Assembly (NCBI GenBank): GCA_934178475.1
Contig: CAKPQH010000004.1
Span: 57,272 to 121,271 of the forward strand
DNA: 64,000 nucleotides
From: an uncultured Clostridia bacterium
GTDB lineage: Bacteria > Bacillota > Clostridia > TANB77 > CAG-508
Reading direction: 5' to 3'
Part shown: piece by piece, positions 18,048 through 26,435 of the stretch
Position numbering within the stretch: the first letter of the stretch is position 1
How the letters are laid out: the number at the start of each line of letters is the position of its first letter
The notes under the pieces: generated by a model
The model's database searches: none
Seen by the model: only the letters and a program-made list of their open reading frames with translations
Told to the model about the DNA's origin: nothing
Made by a program: the position numbers and the translations under genes

Positions 18048-19377
18048 TATATGGCATATGTTGACCACTGAGAATGAACTTTATACTAAATTAATTATTT
18101 TTCCTTTAACTTTTGTGGAAGTCTACCTTTCATTTGAATTATTTACAACTATATTAAATATATCATATACTAAAAACCAAAAAACAATATATATAATACT
18201 TAATGTTTTTCTTTTTGGCTTTACTAATTTTTTTGTTCCTTCTCCTTATAACGTATTGGTTAACTATATCTTTATTTTCGTATTAGTATTTAAGTTGTTT
18301 AATTTAAGTATTATTAAAACTTTATTATCTATCATAATTCCTCAATTAACTTATGGTTTAATAGCAACTCTAATTATTAATCCTATGCTTTCTTTATTTA
18401 ACAGCACATTTCAACAATTTAATATTGTTCCTATATACAGAATTATATATTTGAGTACTTCATATTTATTAATGTTTATAATTATACTTATTTTTAAATA
18501 CAAAAATATAGCTGTTAATTTTTTAGAAGATTTAGATAAAAGTAGTAAGAAAATTTTTATAGTAAATTTGATAATTGGTTTTGCAGTTTTACTAATTCAG
18601 GCCTTAACAACATATTATTATGTTAGTGTATTTTCTTTAATTGCAACATTTTTCAGTTTCTTATCATTACTTGCCTATTTTGGAATAAGTTTTTACAGTT
18701 TAACAAGAGTTATAAAATTACAAACAACGACAAGAGATTTAGAAAATTCTGAAAGTTATAATGAAACGCTTCAAACTTTATATGATAATGTTAAATCTTT
18801 TAAACATGATTTTGATAATATGATTCACATGTTAGATGGTTATCTAAAAAATGATGATATGAAAGGATTAAAAGAATATTATTACGATTTAACTAAAGAT
18901 TATGACAGAGTAAATGCTATATCAGTATTAAATCCCAATGTTATTAATAATCCTGGAATATATAACATGCTTGTTAGTAAATATAAACTTGCTTCTGATT
19001 GCGATGTTAAATTACATATTGAATTTTTTATGGATTTTAATTCTTTACATATGCCTATCTATGAATTTTCAAGAGTTTTAGGCATACTTCTAGATAATGC
19101 TATTGAAGCAGCTTCAGAATGTGATAACAAAATTGTTAATATTATGTTTAGAACTTCTTCTAGAGATAACGTAGAATTAGTAAAAATAGAAAATACCTTT
19201 AAAAATAAAGATATTGATTTAAAAACAATATTTAAAAAAGATACTTCAACTAAAGAAAAACATATGGGAATGGGATTATGGGAAGTAAATCAAATTGTTA
19301 ACAGATTTAATAATATTAAACTTGTTCCATCTAAAGATGGCAAATACTTTTGTCAGCAACTTGAAATATATTATTAA
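18031..19377 (+). CDS. HPK10-class sensor kinase, AgrC-like
   Basis: N-terminal half (about residues 15-215) contains six to seven membrane helices, the pheromone-sensing part in AgrC. A linker leads to the phospho-accepting histidine in FKHDFDNMIHMLDGYL (His near 258). The GHKL ATPase follows with N-box GILLDNAIEAASE (near 350-362) and G-box KHMGMGLWEVNQIV (near 410-423). The variant H-box and lack of an F-box fit class HPK10. 448 aa. It overlaps the response regulator gene and is followed by a terminator. Paired with agrD/agrB on the opposite strand, it is the likely receptor of that peptide. Confidence 0.88.
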   Translation: MEILNNIWHMLTTENELYTKLIIFPLTFVEVYLSFELFTTILNISYTKNQKTIYIILNVFLFGFTNFFVPSPYNVLVNYIFIFVLVFKLFNLSIIKTLLSIIIPQLTYGLIATLIINPMLSLFNSTFQQFNIVPIYRIIYLSTSYLLMFIIILIFKYKNIAVNFLEDLDKSSKKIFIVNLIIGFAVLLIQALTTYYYVSVFSLIATFFSFLSLLAYFGISFYSLTRVIKLQTTTRDLENSESYNETLQTLYDNVKSFKHDFDNMIHMLDGYLKNDDMKGLKEYYYDLTKDYDRVNAISVLNPNVINNPGIYNMLVSKYKLASDCDVKLHIEFFMDFNSLHMPIYEFSRVLGILLDNAIEAASECDNKIVNIMFRTSSRDNVELVKIENTFKNKDIDLKTIFKKDTSTKEKHMGMGLWEVNQIVNRFNNIKLVPSKDGKYFCQQLEIYY

Positions 19378-19380
19378 TAT

Positions 19381-19424
19381 AAAAAAAGAAAGCAGAACAA
19401 TTAATGTACTACTTTCTTTTTTGT
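19381..19424. terminator. Terminator after the agrC-like gene
   Basis: AAAAAAAGAAAG (19381-19392) pairs with CTTTCTTTTTT (19412-19422). It also lies just downstream of agrD on the opposite strand, so it may serve both. Confidence 0.6.
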
Positions 19425-19454
19425 TAGGATTGTTAATGTAACTTGAATATTCAA

Positions 19455-19574
19455 TTAATCTTTTTTTATTAAACTTGCTGGCATTTTTGGTTGATGTAAA
19501 ACCCACCATCCTATACAAGCAGTGTTTGTTGATCTTGCATATTTTTCAGATAATTTTGCTAATAATTTTAACAT
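19455..19574 (-). CDS. agrD: Cyclic lactone autoinducer propeptide AgrD
   Basis: A 39-codon gene read on the minus strand. The product has the three AgrD parts: an amphipathic N-terminal leader (MLKLLAKLSEKYARSTNT), a core with the cysteine needed for thiolactone formation (ACIGWWVLHQPKMP, Cys20), and a charged C-terminal tail (ASLIKKD) removed by AgrB. In the usual clostridial type the ring forms between Cys20 and the carboxyl group of a residue four further on, here Trp24, giving a C-I-G-W-W ring; the HQPKMP that follows is the recognition/cleavage segment. GGGAGGA lies 7 bases before the ATG. It follows agrB by 74 bases. Family recognition is strong; the exact processing sites are inference. 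Confidence 0.88.
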   Translation of the reverse strand: MLKLLAKLSEKYARSTNTACIGWWVLHQPKMPASLIKKD

Positions 19575-19648
19575 AATAAATCCTCCCTTTTATGGTAAAA
19601 ATATATAATATATAGGCAAGCCGGCTTTATGCCTTTATATTAACTTTT

Positions 19649-20297
19649 TTAGGTTGCGTTTTCTAAAGATGTCTCTCCCTCTTTATAAACTTCATACCCA
19701 TATTTGTTATTAGTTAATTTATAAGCTAAACGTGTTATCATGATACTTTGTATTAAATTACCTAAAATTAAAATGTTGGAAATCGTATTATTAGGTATAA
19801 TTAAAGATATAAACAATCCTGTAGATAAAAATATGTAAGATAATATCTTTTTCTGGCGTCTCTCTTTTTTTCGGAGTATAGGAACGTTTTCTGTATCAGC
19901 TGGTGCATATAGCTTAACCATTATCATGCCAAATATCAAAACAGATAATGTCGCTAAAAACTTAGCTTGGTTGGTTGTAAAAATGCAATTTATTGATATT
20001 TTTGCTATACCACAGTAATACAAAGTAGTCGATACTATACACCCAATATGTGTCTTTAAATGAAATCCCCCAGATGCAGCTCTATAAGGCATTAATAAAA
20101 CAATCATACATATTGTATACTTTAATATTCCTAAAAAATATGCAACTACAAATGTAATTAACATTTTTGGAATTTCTCCGTATAATTAAATGTAATCCAT
20201 AATTTATTACTTCTGCCCTTTTACTGTCAACTTCCGGCATTTCTTTTTGTATTTTTTGGGTCAAAAATGAACAGATTTTATCTATCAATTTCTTCAC
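19649..20297 (-). pseudogene. agrB: agrB, peptide-processing membrane endopeptidase, broken by a +1 frameshift
   Basis: AgrB is the membrane cysteine protease that trims and cyclises AgrD. Reading from the GTG at 20297 (or TTG at 20288, which has GAGGTG 6 bases upstream) gives the expected cytoplasmic N-terminus LIDKICSFLTQKIQKEMP...YGLHLI; near 20181-20186 the frame must move by one base to continue with YGEIPKMLITFVVAYFLGI and the rest of a normal AgrB. The catalytic motif SGGFHLKTHIGC (His and Cys six residues apart) and four or more membrane helices are intact. As written no full-length protein is made; a restart at the ATG at 20164 would lack ~43 N-terminal residues that AgrB normally requires. 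A single-base assembly error is the main alternative. Confidence 0.85.
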
Positions 20298-20321
20298 CTC
20301 GCTTTTCTTAAGCTTATATAA

Positions 20322-20430
20322 ATTTTAGCATGAATTTTTACATTTTTTTCTTTTTGTTTATGTTTACATGGTTTTAATTTATGAAAACATGTTTTTTAAC
20401 TTTCATAAATTATTTATCGAGTTTCGTAAA
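20322..20430 (-). promoter_or_regulatory. agrBD promoter region with LytTR-type boxes
   Basis: Minus strand carries TTTACGAAACTC (20419-20430) and TTTATGAAAGTT (20398-20409), two direct repeats exactly 21 bases apart, the spacing at which paired AgrA-type LytTR dimers bind. A third, inverted copy TTTATGAAAAC reads on + at 20378. A -10-like TAAAAT is at 20322-20327 with no good -35, as expected of an activated promoter, though the boxes are farther upstream than in staphylococcal P2. The box assignment is by resemblance and spacing. Confidence 0.5.
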
Positions 20431-20446
20431 ATTAAAATTATCAAAT

Positions 20447-20489
20447 AAAGACAGTCCTTATTTGATTTTTTCAAATAAGGACTGTCTTT
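20447..20489. terminator. Strong bidirectional terminator
   Basis: A perfect 19-base stem (20447-20465 against 20471-20489) with a T5 loop, e.g. AAAGACAGTCC against GGACTGTCTTT, followed by T-rich sequence. It insulates the agr locus from the ligA transcript. Confidence 0.85.
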
Positions 20490-20491
20490 GT

Positions 20492-20734
20492 TTAATCCAT
20501 TACTTTATATTCAATATCTTCCATGAAAGGAAAGATCTCTCTAACCCTTTTTAATGTAAGCATTGTACTTTTAGGTTGTGGATTTTTTGAATGATTGCTT
20601 AACAACTTTTGCGTATAGCAGTTATTTGCAGTTTTAAATAATAGATACCTATTTCGTACATAAGTATAATATATTTGATATCCATTTCTTAAATCTTCAT
20701 ACATCATTTCAAAGGTGTATTCTTTATTTTTCAT
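20492..20734 (-). CDS. Small hypothetical protein downstream of ligA
   Basis: 80 residues, basic, no membrane segment or known motif; begins MKNKEYTFEMMYEDLRNGY and ends FPFMEDIEYKVMD. GAAAGGTAATATAAAATG places an acceptable RBS upstream, it starts 15 bases after the ligA stop, and the strong terminator follows at once, so it looks like the last gene of the sortase/ligA group. Function unknown. Confidence 0.6.
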   Translation of the reverse strand: MKNKEYTFEMMYEDLRNGYQIYYTYVRNRYLLFKTANNCYTQKLLSNHSKNPQPKSTMLTLKRVREIFPFMEDIEYKVMD

Positions 20735-20749
20735 TTTATATTACCTTTC

Positions 20750-22750
20750 TTATTTTATCATTTTTTCAAATTCTTTTTCTGAAATTATTTTTGTTCCAAT
20801 TTCCTTAGCTTTAGTAAGCTTACTTCCCGCTTCTTCTCCTGCTAACAAATAACTTGTTTTTTTAGATACTGAACTAGAAACTTTTCCACTAAAACTTTCT
20901 ATAATTTCTGCTGCTTCATTTCTCGAATACTTTTCTAAAGTTCCTGTAATGACAAAAGTTTTTCCATAAAATCTCTCATCAATAACTTTTTCTTCTTCAG
21001 CATTCATGTTGACACCTAATTCTTTAAGTCTATTTATTAAATCAATAGTCTGTTCTTGCATAAAAAACTCTCTTATACTATTTGCCATTATTTGTCCAAC
21101 ATCTTCCACTTCTGCTAGTTCTTCAAAAGATGCATTCATTAAATTATCCATTGTTTTATACTTTTTAGCTAATGTTTTTGATGCTTTACTTCCAACATGT
21201 CTTATTCCTAATGCTGTTATTAATCGTGATAAATCATTTTCTTTACTTTTATTAATAGCATTTATTAAATTTTCGGCAAATTTCTTACCATTTTTCTTTA
21301 AAGATGCCACATCTTCGAATGTTAATTCATATATATCAGCAATGTTATTTATTAAGTTTCTATCCATTAATTGTTCAATAATATTTTCCCCAAGTCCATC
21401 TATATTCATTGCTTCTCTTGATACAAAGTGAACCAAATTTCTATATAACTTTGCTGGACATTCAATTCCTGTACATCTTATTGCAGCTTCGCCATCTTCT
21501 CTTATAGCTGGCGCTCCACATATTGGACATGTTGTAGGCATTTTAAATCTTTTTTCTTTTCCTGTTCTTTTTTCTTTTATTACTTTTACAATTTCAGGAA
21601 TAACATCTCCTGCTTTTTGTATAACAACTGTATCTCCAATTTTTAAATCTTTTTCTTTTATAAAATCCTCATTATGAAGTGTTGTTTTTGCAATAGTTGA
21701 ACCCGCAACTTGAATTGGCTCTAATATTGCAAGAGGAGTTATAGCTCCAGTTCTTCCCACTTGGCAAATTATATCTAGCAATTTTGTTTCTTTTTGCTCT
21801 GGTGGATATTTATATGCTATTTGCCATCTTGGACTTTTTGCTGTATTTCCTAATAATTCTCTAAATTCCAAATCATCTACTTTTATTACTGCTCCATCTA
21901 TTCCAAATGTTAATTTTTCTCTATCATTTCCAATTTTTTCTATTGCATTATTTATTTCTTCTAAGCTTTCACAATAAATTTTTACTGGATTTACATTAAA
22001 CCCTATTTCTTCTAAATACTTTAATTCTTCAAAATGTGATTTAAACTTTTTACCTTTTATTTTTTGTACATTATATACATATATATCTAGTGGTCTTTTT
22101 TTAGTTATATTAGTATCTAATTGTCTTAAAGACCCAGCAGCTGCATTTCTTGCATTTGCAAATAATTCTTCTTCATTTTTTTCTCTTTCTTGATTCATTT
22201 CTAGGAAGTCATTTTTACTTATAAAAACTTCTCCTCTTACTGTTATGTCTATTTTGTCTTTTAATACTTTAGGGATATTTTTTATAGTTTTCAAATTCTC
22301 TGTAACATCTTCTCCGACCACTCCATTTCCTCTAGTTGCTCCTCTTACAAATACACCTTTTTTGTATTCTAACGCTGCTGTTAATCCATCTATTTTGGTT
22401 TCAACAACAAAATTTTGATTTTTTATATCATAATCGTTTGCTTGTTTTTTTATTCTATTATAAAAATCTTCTACATCTTGCATATTAAATAAATCTTGCA
22501 TACTAAGAAGTGGGATTTCATGTTCAACTTTTTTGAATCCTTCTTTTACATGTCCTCCAACTTTTTGTGTTAATGAATCCTTATCTTTATACTCTGGATA
22601 TTGTCCTTCTAAAGTTCTTAGTTCAAGCATTAACATATCATATTCAAAATCAGATATCTCTGGATTATCATCATCATAATATTTTTTTGCATAATATTCT
22701 GTTTTTTCTCTTAATTCTTTTATTCTCTCTTTTGCTTGTTTTTCGTTCAT
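20750..22750 (-). CDS. ligA: NAD-dependent DNA ligase LigA
   Basis: Seals nicks using NAD+ in replication and repair. Adenylation lysine Lys119 in ETKIDGLTAALEY; Ia domain (KYYDDDNPEISDFEYD near 23-38) for NAD+ binding; OB fold with VGRTGAITPLAIL and TLHNED; four-cysteine zinc finger (CPICGAP...CTGIECP); helix-hairpin-helix repeats; C-terminal BRCT domain (FYGKTFVITGTLEKYSRNEAAEIIE). 666 aa is normal. RBS AGGAG. Terminator of the upstream sortase gene lies in the 82-base gap before it. Confidence 0.97.
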   Translation of the reverse strand: MNEKQAKERIKELREKTEYYAKKYYDDDNPEISDFEYDMLMLELRTLEGQYPEYKDKDSLTQKVGGHVKEGFKKVEHEIPLLSMQDLFNMQDVEDFYNRIKKQANDYDIKNQNFVVETKIDGLTAALEYKKGVFVRGATRGNGVVGEDVTENLKTIKNIPKVLKDKIDITVRGEVFISKNDFLEMNQEREKNEEELFANARNAAAGSLRQLDTNITKKRPLDIYVYNVQKIKGKKFKSHFEELKYLEEIGFNVNPVKIYCESLEEINNAIEKIGNDREKLTFGIDGAVIKVDDLEFRELLGNTAKSPRWQIAYKYPPEQKETKLLDIICQVGRTGAITPLAILEPIQVAGSTIAKTTLHNEDFIKEKDLKIGDTVVIQKAGDVIPEIVKVIKEKRTGKEKRFKMPTTCPICGAPAIREDGEAAIRCTGIECPAKLYRNLVHFVSREAMNIDGLGENIIEQLMDRNLINNIADIYELTFEDVASLKKNGKKFAENLINAINKSKENDLSRLITALGIRHVGSKASKTLAKKYKTMDNLMNASFEELAEVEDVGQIMANSIREFFMQEQTIDLINRLKELGVNMNAEEEKVIDERFYGKTFVITGTLEKYSRNEAAEIIESFSGKVSSSVSKKTSYLLAGEEAGSKLTKAKEIGTKIISEKEFEKMIK

Positions 22751-22796
22751 GTCTACTCTCCTTTTGTTTTTTTCTTATTATATACTAAAGACAAAA

Positions 22797-22830
22797 AAAA
22801 ATAAAGGATTTGTAAAAAATCCTCTATTTT
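22797..22830. terminator. Terminator after the sortase gene
   Basis: AAAGGATTT pairs with AAATCCTCT around a short loop; T8 tract follows on the minus strand. Confidence 0.6.
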
Positions 22831-22832
22831 AT

Positions 22833-23501
22833 TTATTCGTTTGCTTTTGCTTCAACTATAAGTCTTGCTGTACTATCATCTGTACATGTTGTTAAAGTAA
22901 TTTCTTTTGCACCGTTTGTATCTCTATTATAAAAACTTGTATCATTTTCTGCAGCTTCAAATATGTTATAAATGTTATATGCAACTCTATTTCCATCTAA
23001 GTCTGTTATATAAATTGTATCTCCTAAAGCTACTTTTTTAAGATTAGAGAAAAATGTACCATTTCTGTAATTATGTCCAGCAATTACTACATTTCCTTCT
23101 GTATTTAATACTGCATTTTCAGGATATCTAACTGCTACTGCTGTTTCTAATGATTTTTTAGTTTCTTTACTTAAAATTGGTAAAGAAAGATTAATTTTTG
23201 GTATTTCTATTGAAGCTGAAACATCAAATCCACCATAAGTTTTTCTTTTTTTTCCACTACTACTTTCTGTAGTTTCTACTCCTCCAAGTACACCATTTCC
23301 ATCTACATTATTATCTGTTGTATTTTCTCCAGTTGTATTTTTATTACCTGATGTAAATGCATCCACAAATTCTGAAGCTGAAGATACATTTTTATGGTCT
23401 TTGTATGTTTTATATCCCAAATATCCTAATAATCCTATAATTGCTACAATTATTACTATTAATAATACTGTTAAAAATTTACTATATCTAGTTTCAAACA
23501 T
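22833..23501 (-). CDS. Sortase (class D-like)
   Basis: Membrane-anchored transpeptidase that links surface proteins to peptidoglycan. Cytoplasmic residues 1-8, membrane helix ~9-31, a low-complexity Asn/Thr/Gly linker (~50-85), then the sortase barrel with all three catalytic residues: His143 in VIAGHNYRNG, Cys206 in ITLTTCTDDS, Arg213 in TARLIVEAK. The ITLTTC form and short barrel resemble class D/E enzymes; the sorting motif it recognises cannot be read. No LPxTG substrate gene is adjacent. RBS GGAGGT. Confidence 0.88.
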   Translation of the reverse strand: MFETRYSKFLTVLLIVIIVAIIGLLGYLGYKTYKDHKNVSSASEFVDAFTSGNKNTTGENTTDNNVDGNGVLGGVETTESSSGKKRKTYGGFDVSASIEIPKINLSLPILSKETKKSLETAVAVRYPENAVLNTEGNVVIAGHNYRNGTFFSNLKKVALGDTIYITDLDGNRVAYNIYNIFEAAENDTSFYNRDTNGAKEITLTTCTDDSTARLIVEAKANE

Positions 23502-23568
23502 ATCTTTTTACCTCCATTTTTTATTCTCTGTTTACATTATAACATAAATTAAATTAATTGTATAGTTT

Positions 23569-24216
23569 TTACTCTTTATTTTGTAATATTACTTTGTATA
23601 TTCTCAATTTAATTTTATACTTATTATTTTCTTTTATAACTAAATACCATAAATATATTAATATAATAATAATTGAAATATTTTTAAATATGTATATTGT
23701 AAATCCTAAAAGAAAAGTTAAAATTATTATTAAACTATTATTTATTACATTCGATATTTTTTCTGCTTTTACATTACCTTTCGTGATTTTAAATATACTT
23801 TTTAATATTCTCCCACCATCCAATGGATATATTGGAATTAAATTGAATATAAGTATTATCATATTTGAATATACAATAATATCTTGATATTTTATTTTTA
23901 TATTTATAAATAAAATTATTAATATGCAATTAACTATTGGTCCTGCCATTGCAATTAGTAATTTTTTTAATTCTAATTTATTAGATTTTAATACTTTTTC
24001 ATTATAATCTTTTGGAAATAATTTAAATTGTACTGATAGTCCCCATGGCATTAATTCAACACTTTGAGGTTTCATTTTTAGTAATATTCCTGCAAATATA
24101 TGTCCTAATTCATGTATTATACAAAAAAACATTATAAAACCATATATTTCTATTTGCTTAGTAAAATAAAAAAGAATTAAAAAAATAAATATCTTTAAAT
24201 CTATTCTTAATTTCAT
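23569..24216 (-). CDS. Site-2 metalloprotease (M50), SpoIVFB-like
   Basis: Polytopic intramembrane zinc protease with HELGH (residues 35-39) and the third-ligand motif PLDGGR (131-136). SpoIVFB cleaves pro-sigma-K during late sporulation. The gene follows an M23-family membrane protein by 9 bases, the arrangement of spoIVFA-spoIVFB, which supports the assignment. Around four membrane helices; 215 aa, slightly short because no CBS domain is present. Whether its substrate is pro-sigma-K is inference. Confidence 0.8.
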   Translation of the reverse strand: MKLRIDLKIFIFLILFYFTKQIEIYGFIMFFCIIHELGHIFAGILLKMKPQSVELMPWGLSVQFKLFPKDYNEKVLKSNKLELKKLLIAMAGPIVNCILIILFINIKIKYQDIIVYSNMIILIFNLIPIYPLDGGRILKSIFKITKGNVKAEKISNVINNSLIIILTFLLGFTIYIFKNISIIIILIYLWYLVIKENNKYKIKLRIYKVILQNKE

Positions 24217-24225
24217 ATTCAGCCC

Positions 24226-25098
24226 CTATATATCTATTATTAATTGTGGATCTATATGTTTTCCATTTCTTCTAATTTCAAAATGTAAATGTGGACCTGT
24301 AGAATTTCCTGTTGATCCTACTTCTGCAATTTCTTGTCCTTGTTTTACAGTGTCTCCATTTGATAAATATATATTATCGCAATGGGCATATATTATAAGA
24401 AGTTCTCCTATTTCTATTTCTAAATGTTTTCCATAATCACCTTCTGATGAAGCTAGAACTACAGTTCCATCTGTAGCTGATTTTATTTTTGTTCCTGTTA
24501 CTGCAGCTATATCAAGTCCTGTATGATATTTAGGTACTGATGCTTTTGTTGGAGTTCTCCAACCAAAAGTTGAACTAATTCTTCCACTTATTGGATTTAT
24601 AAAACTAATATTATTTTTTATGTATGCAACATCTTCATCTATTTGGACTTCACATTCTTTGTTTTCTTCTGCTATATTTTCTTCTGCTCCGCCAATATTT
24701 TCATTATTTTGTGTTAAATTTTCTTCAGCTGTATTTTCTATATTATTAATATTATTTTCTTCTGTATTTTCTGTATTGTTTTCCACATTTTCTTCACTTT
24801 CTGTTGATTGTTTGCCTGTAAAACTATTTTTTATATTATTATATATTTCATTTATAGTTGTGTTTTTCATAAATATTTCTCTTGTATTATTTAAAAATTC
24901 TTCTGAAAAAATATAGTTACTATTATTTATCGTATAAAAAATCATATAAATTATAAAACACCAAAATATTTGCTTCATCAATCTTCTAAATGGTCTTTTT
25001 CTCTTTTTTATTTCATTATCAATTGTTATTCCATTTCTCCTGTTATAAATAGCTTCTGCTCGTCTAATTTTTTCTTCTATAGATACTTCTCTTTCCAT
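24226..25098 (-). CDS. Membrane-anchored M23 (LytM) endopeptidase, SpoIVFA-like
   Basis: Type II membrane protein: basic cytoplasmic part (1-40), membrane helix (~43-58), a long Asn/Glu-rich linker (~95-150), and a C-terminal LytM domain. All zinc ligands are present: His192 and Asp196 in YHTGLDIA, His239 in IYAHCDN, His270 and His272 in GPHLHFEIR, so the domain is probably catalytically competent, unlike B. subtilis SpoIVFA. The adjacent M50 protease gene suggests a SpoIVFA-like regulator role; a peptidoglycan hydrolase role is the alternative. RBS GAAGAGGTGG. Confidence 0.78.
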   Translation of the reverse strand: MEREVSIEEKIRRAEAIYNRRNGITIDNEIKKRKRPFRRLMKQIFWCFIIYMIFYTINNSNYIFSEEFLNNTREIFMKNTTINEIYNNIKNSFTGKQSTESEENVENNTENTEENNINNIENTAEENLTQNNENIGGAEENIAEENKECEVQIDEDVAYIKNNISFINPISGRISSTFGWRTPTKASVPKYHTGLDIAAVTGTKIKSATDGTVVLASSEGDYGKHLEIEIGELLIIYAHCDNIYLSNGDTVKQGQEIAEVGSTGNSTGPHLHFEIRRNGKHIDPQLIIDI

Positions 25099-25161
25099 TA
25101 AACCACCTCTTCCTTAGTTTTCTTTTAATTTATATTCAAAGGTGGTATCTTTTATGTATGT

Positions 25162-25494
25162 TTATATTATTATTTTTAAAATAGCAAGAACAAACATTAC
25201 TGTTATTACTATACTGTATCTTTTTATTCTTTTATTACTTTTTATTATCATACCAATATCTAATTTACTTTTTTTACTTTCTATCTTTTTGATATAGTCA
25301 TAAAGTACGCTTTCTGCCTCTTTTATAATATAATCTTTTTCTTTTGTTGCCTCTTGTAAATTTGTTTTATTTTTTTCTATATATTTAAGTTCTTGTACTT
25401 TTTTATTTCCTTTTAAAATTATTATTGCCTCATCAATTAAATTTGATGGTAACTTTTTTAAAACAATTATATCTTTCATTTTACTTGTCTCCAT
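25162..25494 (-). CDS. Unknown tail-anchored small protein
   Basis: 110 residues: an N-terminal soluble part (IVLKKLPSNLIDEAIIILKG), a coiled-coil-like charged centre (about 40-85), and a hydrophobic C-terminal helix (YSIVITVMFVLAILKII). The ATG at 25494 is used because GGAGG is 11 bases upstream; an ATG at 25512 has no RBS. It lies upstream of the M23/M50 pair by 63 bases. Not recognised. Confidence 0.55.
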   Translation of the reverse strand: METSKMKDIIVLKKLPSNLIDEAIIILKGNKKVQELKYIEKNKTNLQEATKEKDYIIKEAESVLYDYIKKIESKKSKLDIGMIIKSNKRIKRYSIVITVMFVLAILKIII

Positions 25495-25727
25495 ATATTT
25501 TAATACCTCCATATCTATTTTTCATATTTTTTCCAATTTAGATATTTCTTATACATTAATAAATTAATTACAACATAATTATTTTATTAAGTGATTTTTC
25601 AGTGCTTTTTTCATAAATTTATGTTATAATTCTTAAAATTTTTTTACAAAAAAATAATATTTTTCATTAAAATTTCACAATTATATTGTATAATGTTTAA
25701 ATAAAAAATAGAAAGTAGGTAATTTAA

Positions 25728-26429
25728 GTGTCATATATAGAATTTAAGAATGTAAATAAAAATTACAAAATGGGAGAAGTCATGATAAGAGCTTTAGACA
25801 ATACTACTTTTACTATTGATAAAGGCGAGTTAGTTGCAATAGTAGGTCCAAGTGGTGCTGGAAAAACAACTACATTAAATATATTAGGAGGAATGGATAG
25901 AGCTTCTTCCGGAAAAGTATTAGTTAATCATAAAGAAATTACAAGTTTAAACAATAAACAATTGATTCAATATAGACGAAATGATATTGGTTTTGTTTTT
26001 CAATTTTATAATTTGGTTCAAAATTTGACTGCTAAGGAAAATGTAGAGCTTGCAACTCAACTATGTTCTGACGCTTTAAATGTAGATGATATTCTAGATA
26101 AAGTTGGACTTAAAGATAGAAAAAATAATTTTCCTTCTCAATTATCTGGAGGAGAACAACAAAGAGTTGCTATAGCAAGAGCTATCGCTAAAAATCCTAA
26201 ACTTCTATTATGTGATGAACCAACGGGAGCTTTGGATTATAAAACTGGTAAACAGATTTTAAAATTACTTCAAGATACATGTAAAAAAGAAAAGATGACT
26301 GTTATAATCATAACTCATAATACTGCAATTGCACCTATGGCAGATAAAGTAATACATTTTAAAAATGGAATGGCTGAAAAAATTGAAATAAATGATAATC
26401 CTATTTCAATTGATAATATAGAATGGTAA
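25728..26429 (+). CDS. ABC transporter ATPase, MacB/LolD/FtsE-like
   Basis: Walker A GPSGAGKTT (about residues 40-48), Q-loop, signature LSGGEQQRVAIARA, Walker B LLLCDEPTGALD, and the H-loop histidine in IITHNT. The MacB/LolD group works with FtsX-like permeases by mechanotransmission rather than substrate passage through the membrane. GTG start with AAGTAGGT upstream. Six bases before the permease gene, so one operon. Confidence 0.9.
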   Translation: MSYIEFKNVNKNYKMGEVMIRALDNTTFTIDKGELVAIVGPSGAGKTTTLNILGGMDRASSGKVLVNHKEITSLNNKQLIQYRRNDIGFVFQFYNLVQNLTAKENVELATQLCSDALNVDDILDKVGLKDRKNNFPSQLSGGEQQRVAIARAIAKNPKLLLCDEPTGALDYKTGKQILKLLQDTCKKEKMTVIIITHNTAIAPMADKVIHFKNGMAEKIEINDNPISIDNIEW

Positions 26430-26435
26430 GGATAA

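Noticed and set aside
20082..20297. Independent 71-residue gene upstream of agrB
   Set aside because: Its first ~38 residues are the AgrB N-terminus and the remainder is AgrB sequence read in the wrong frame; it is treated as part of the frameshifted agrB.
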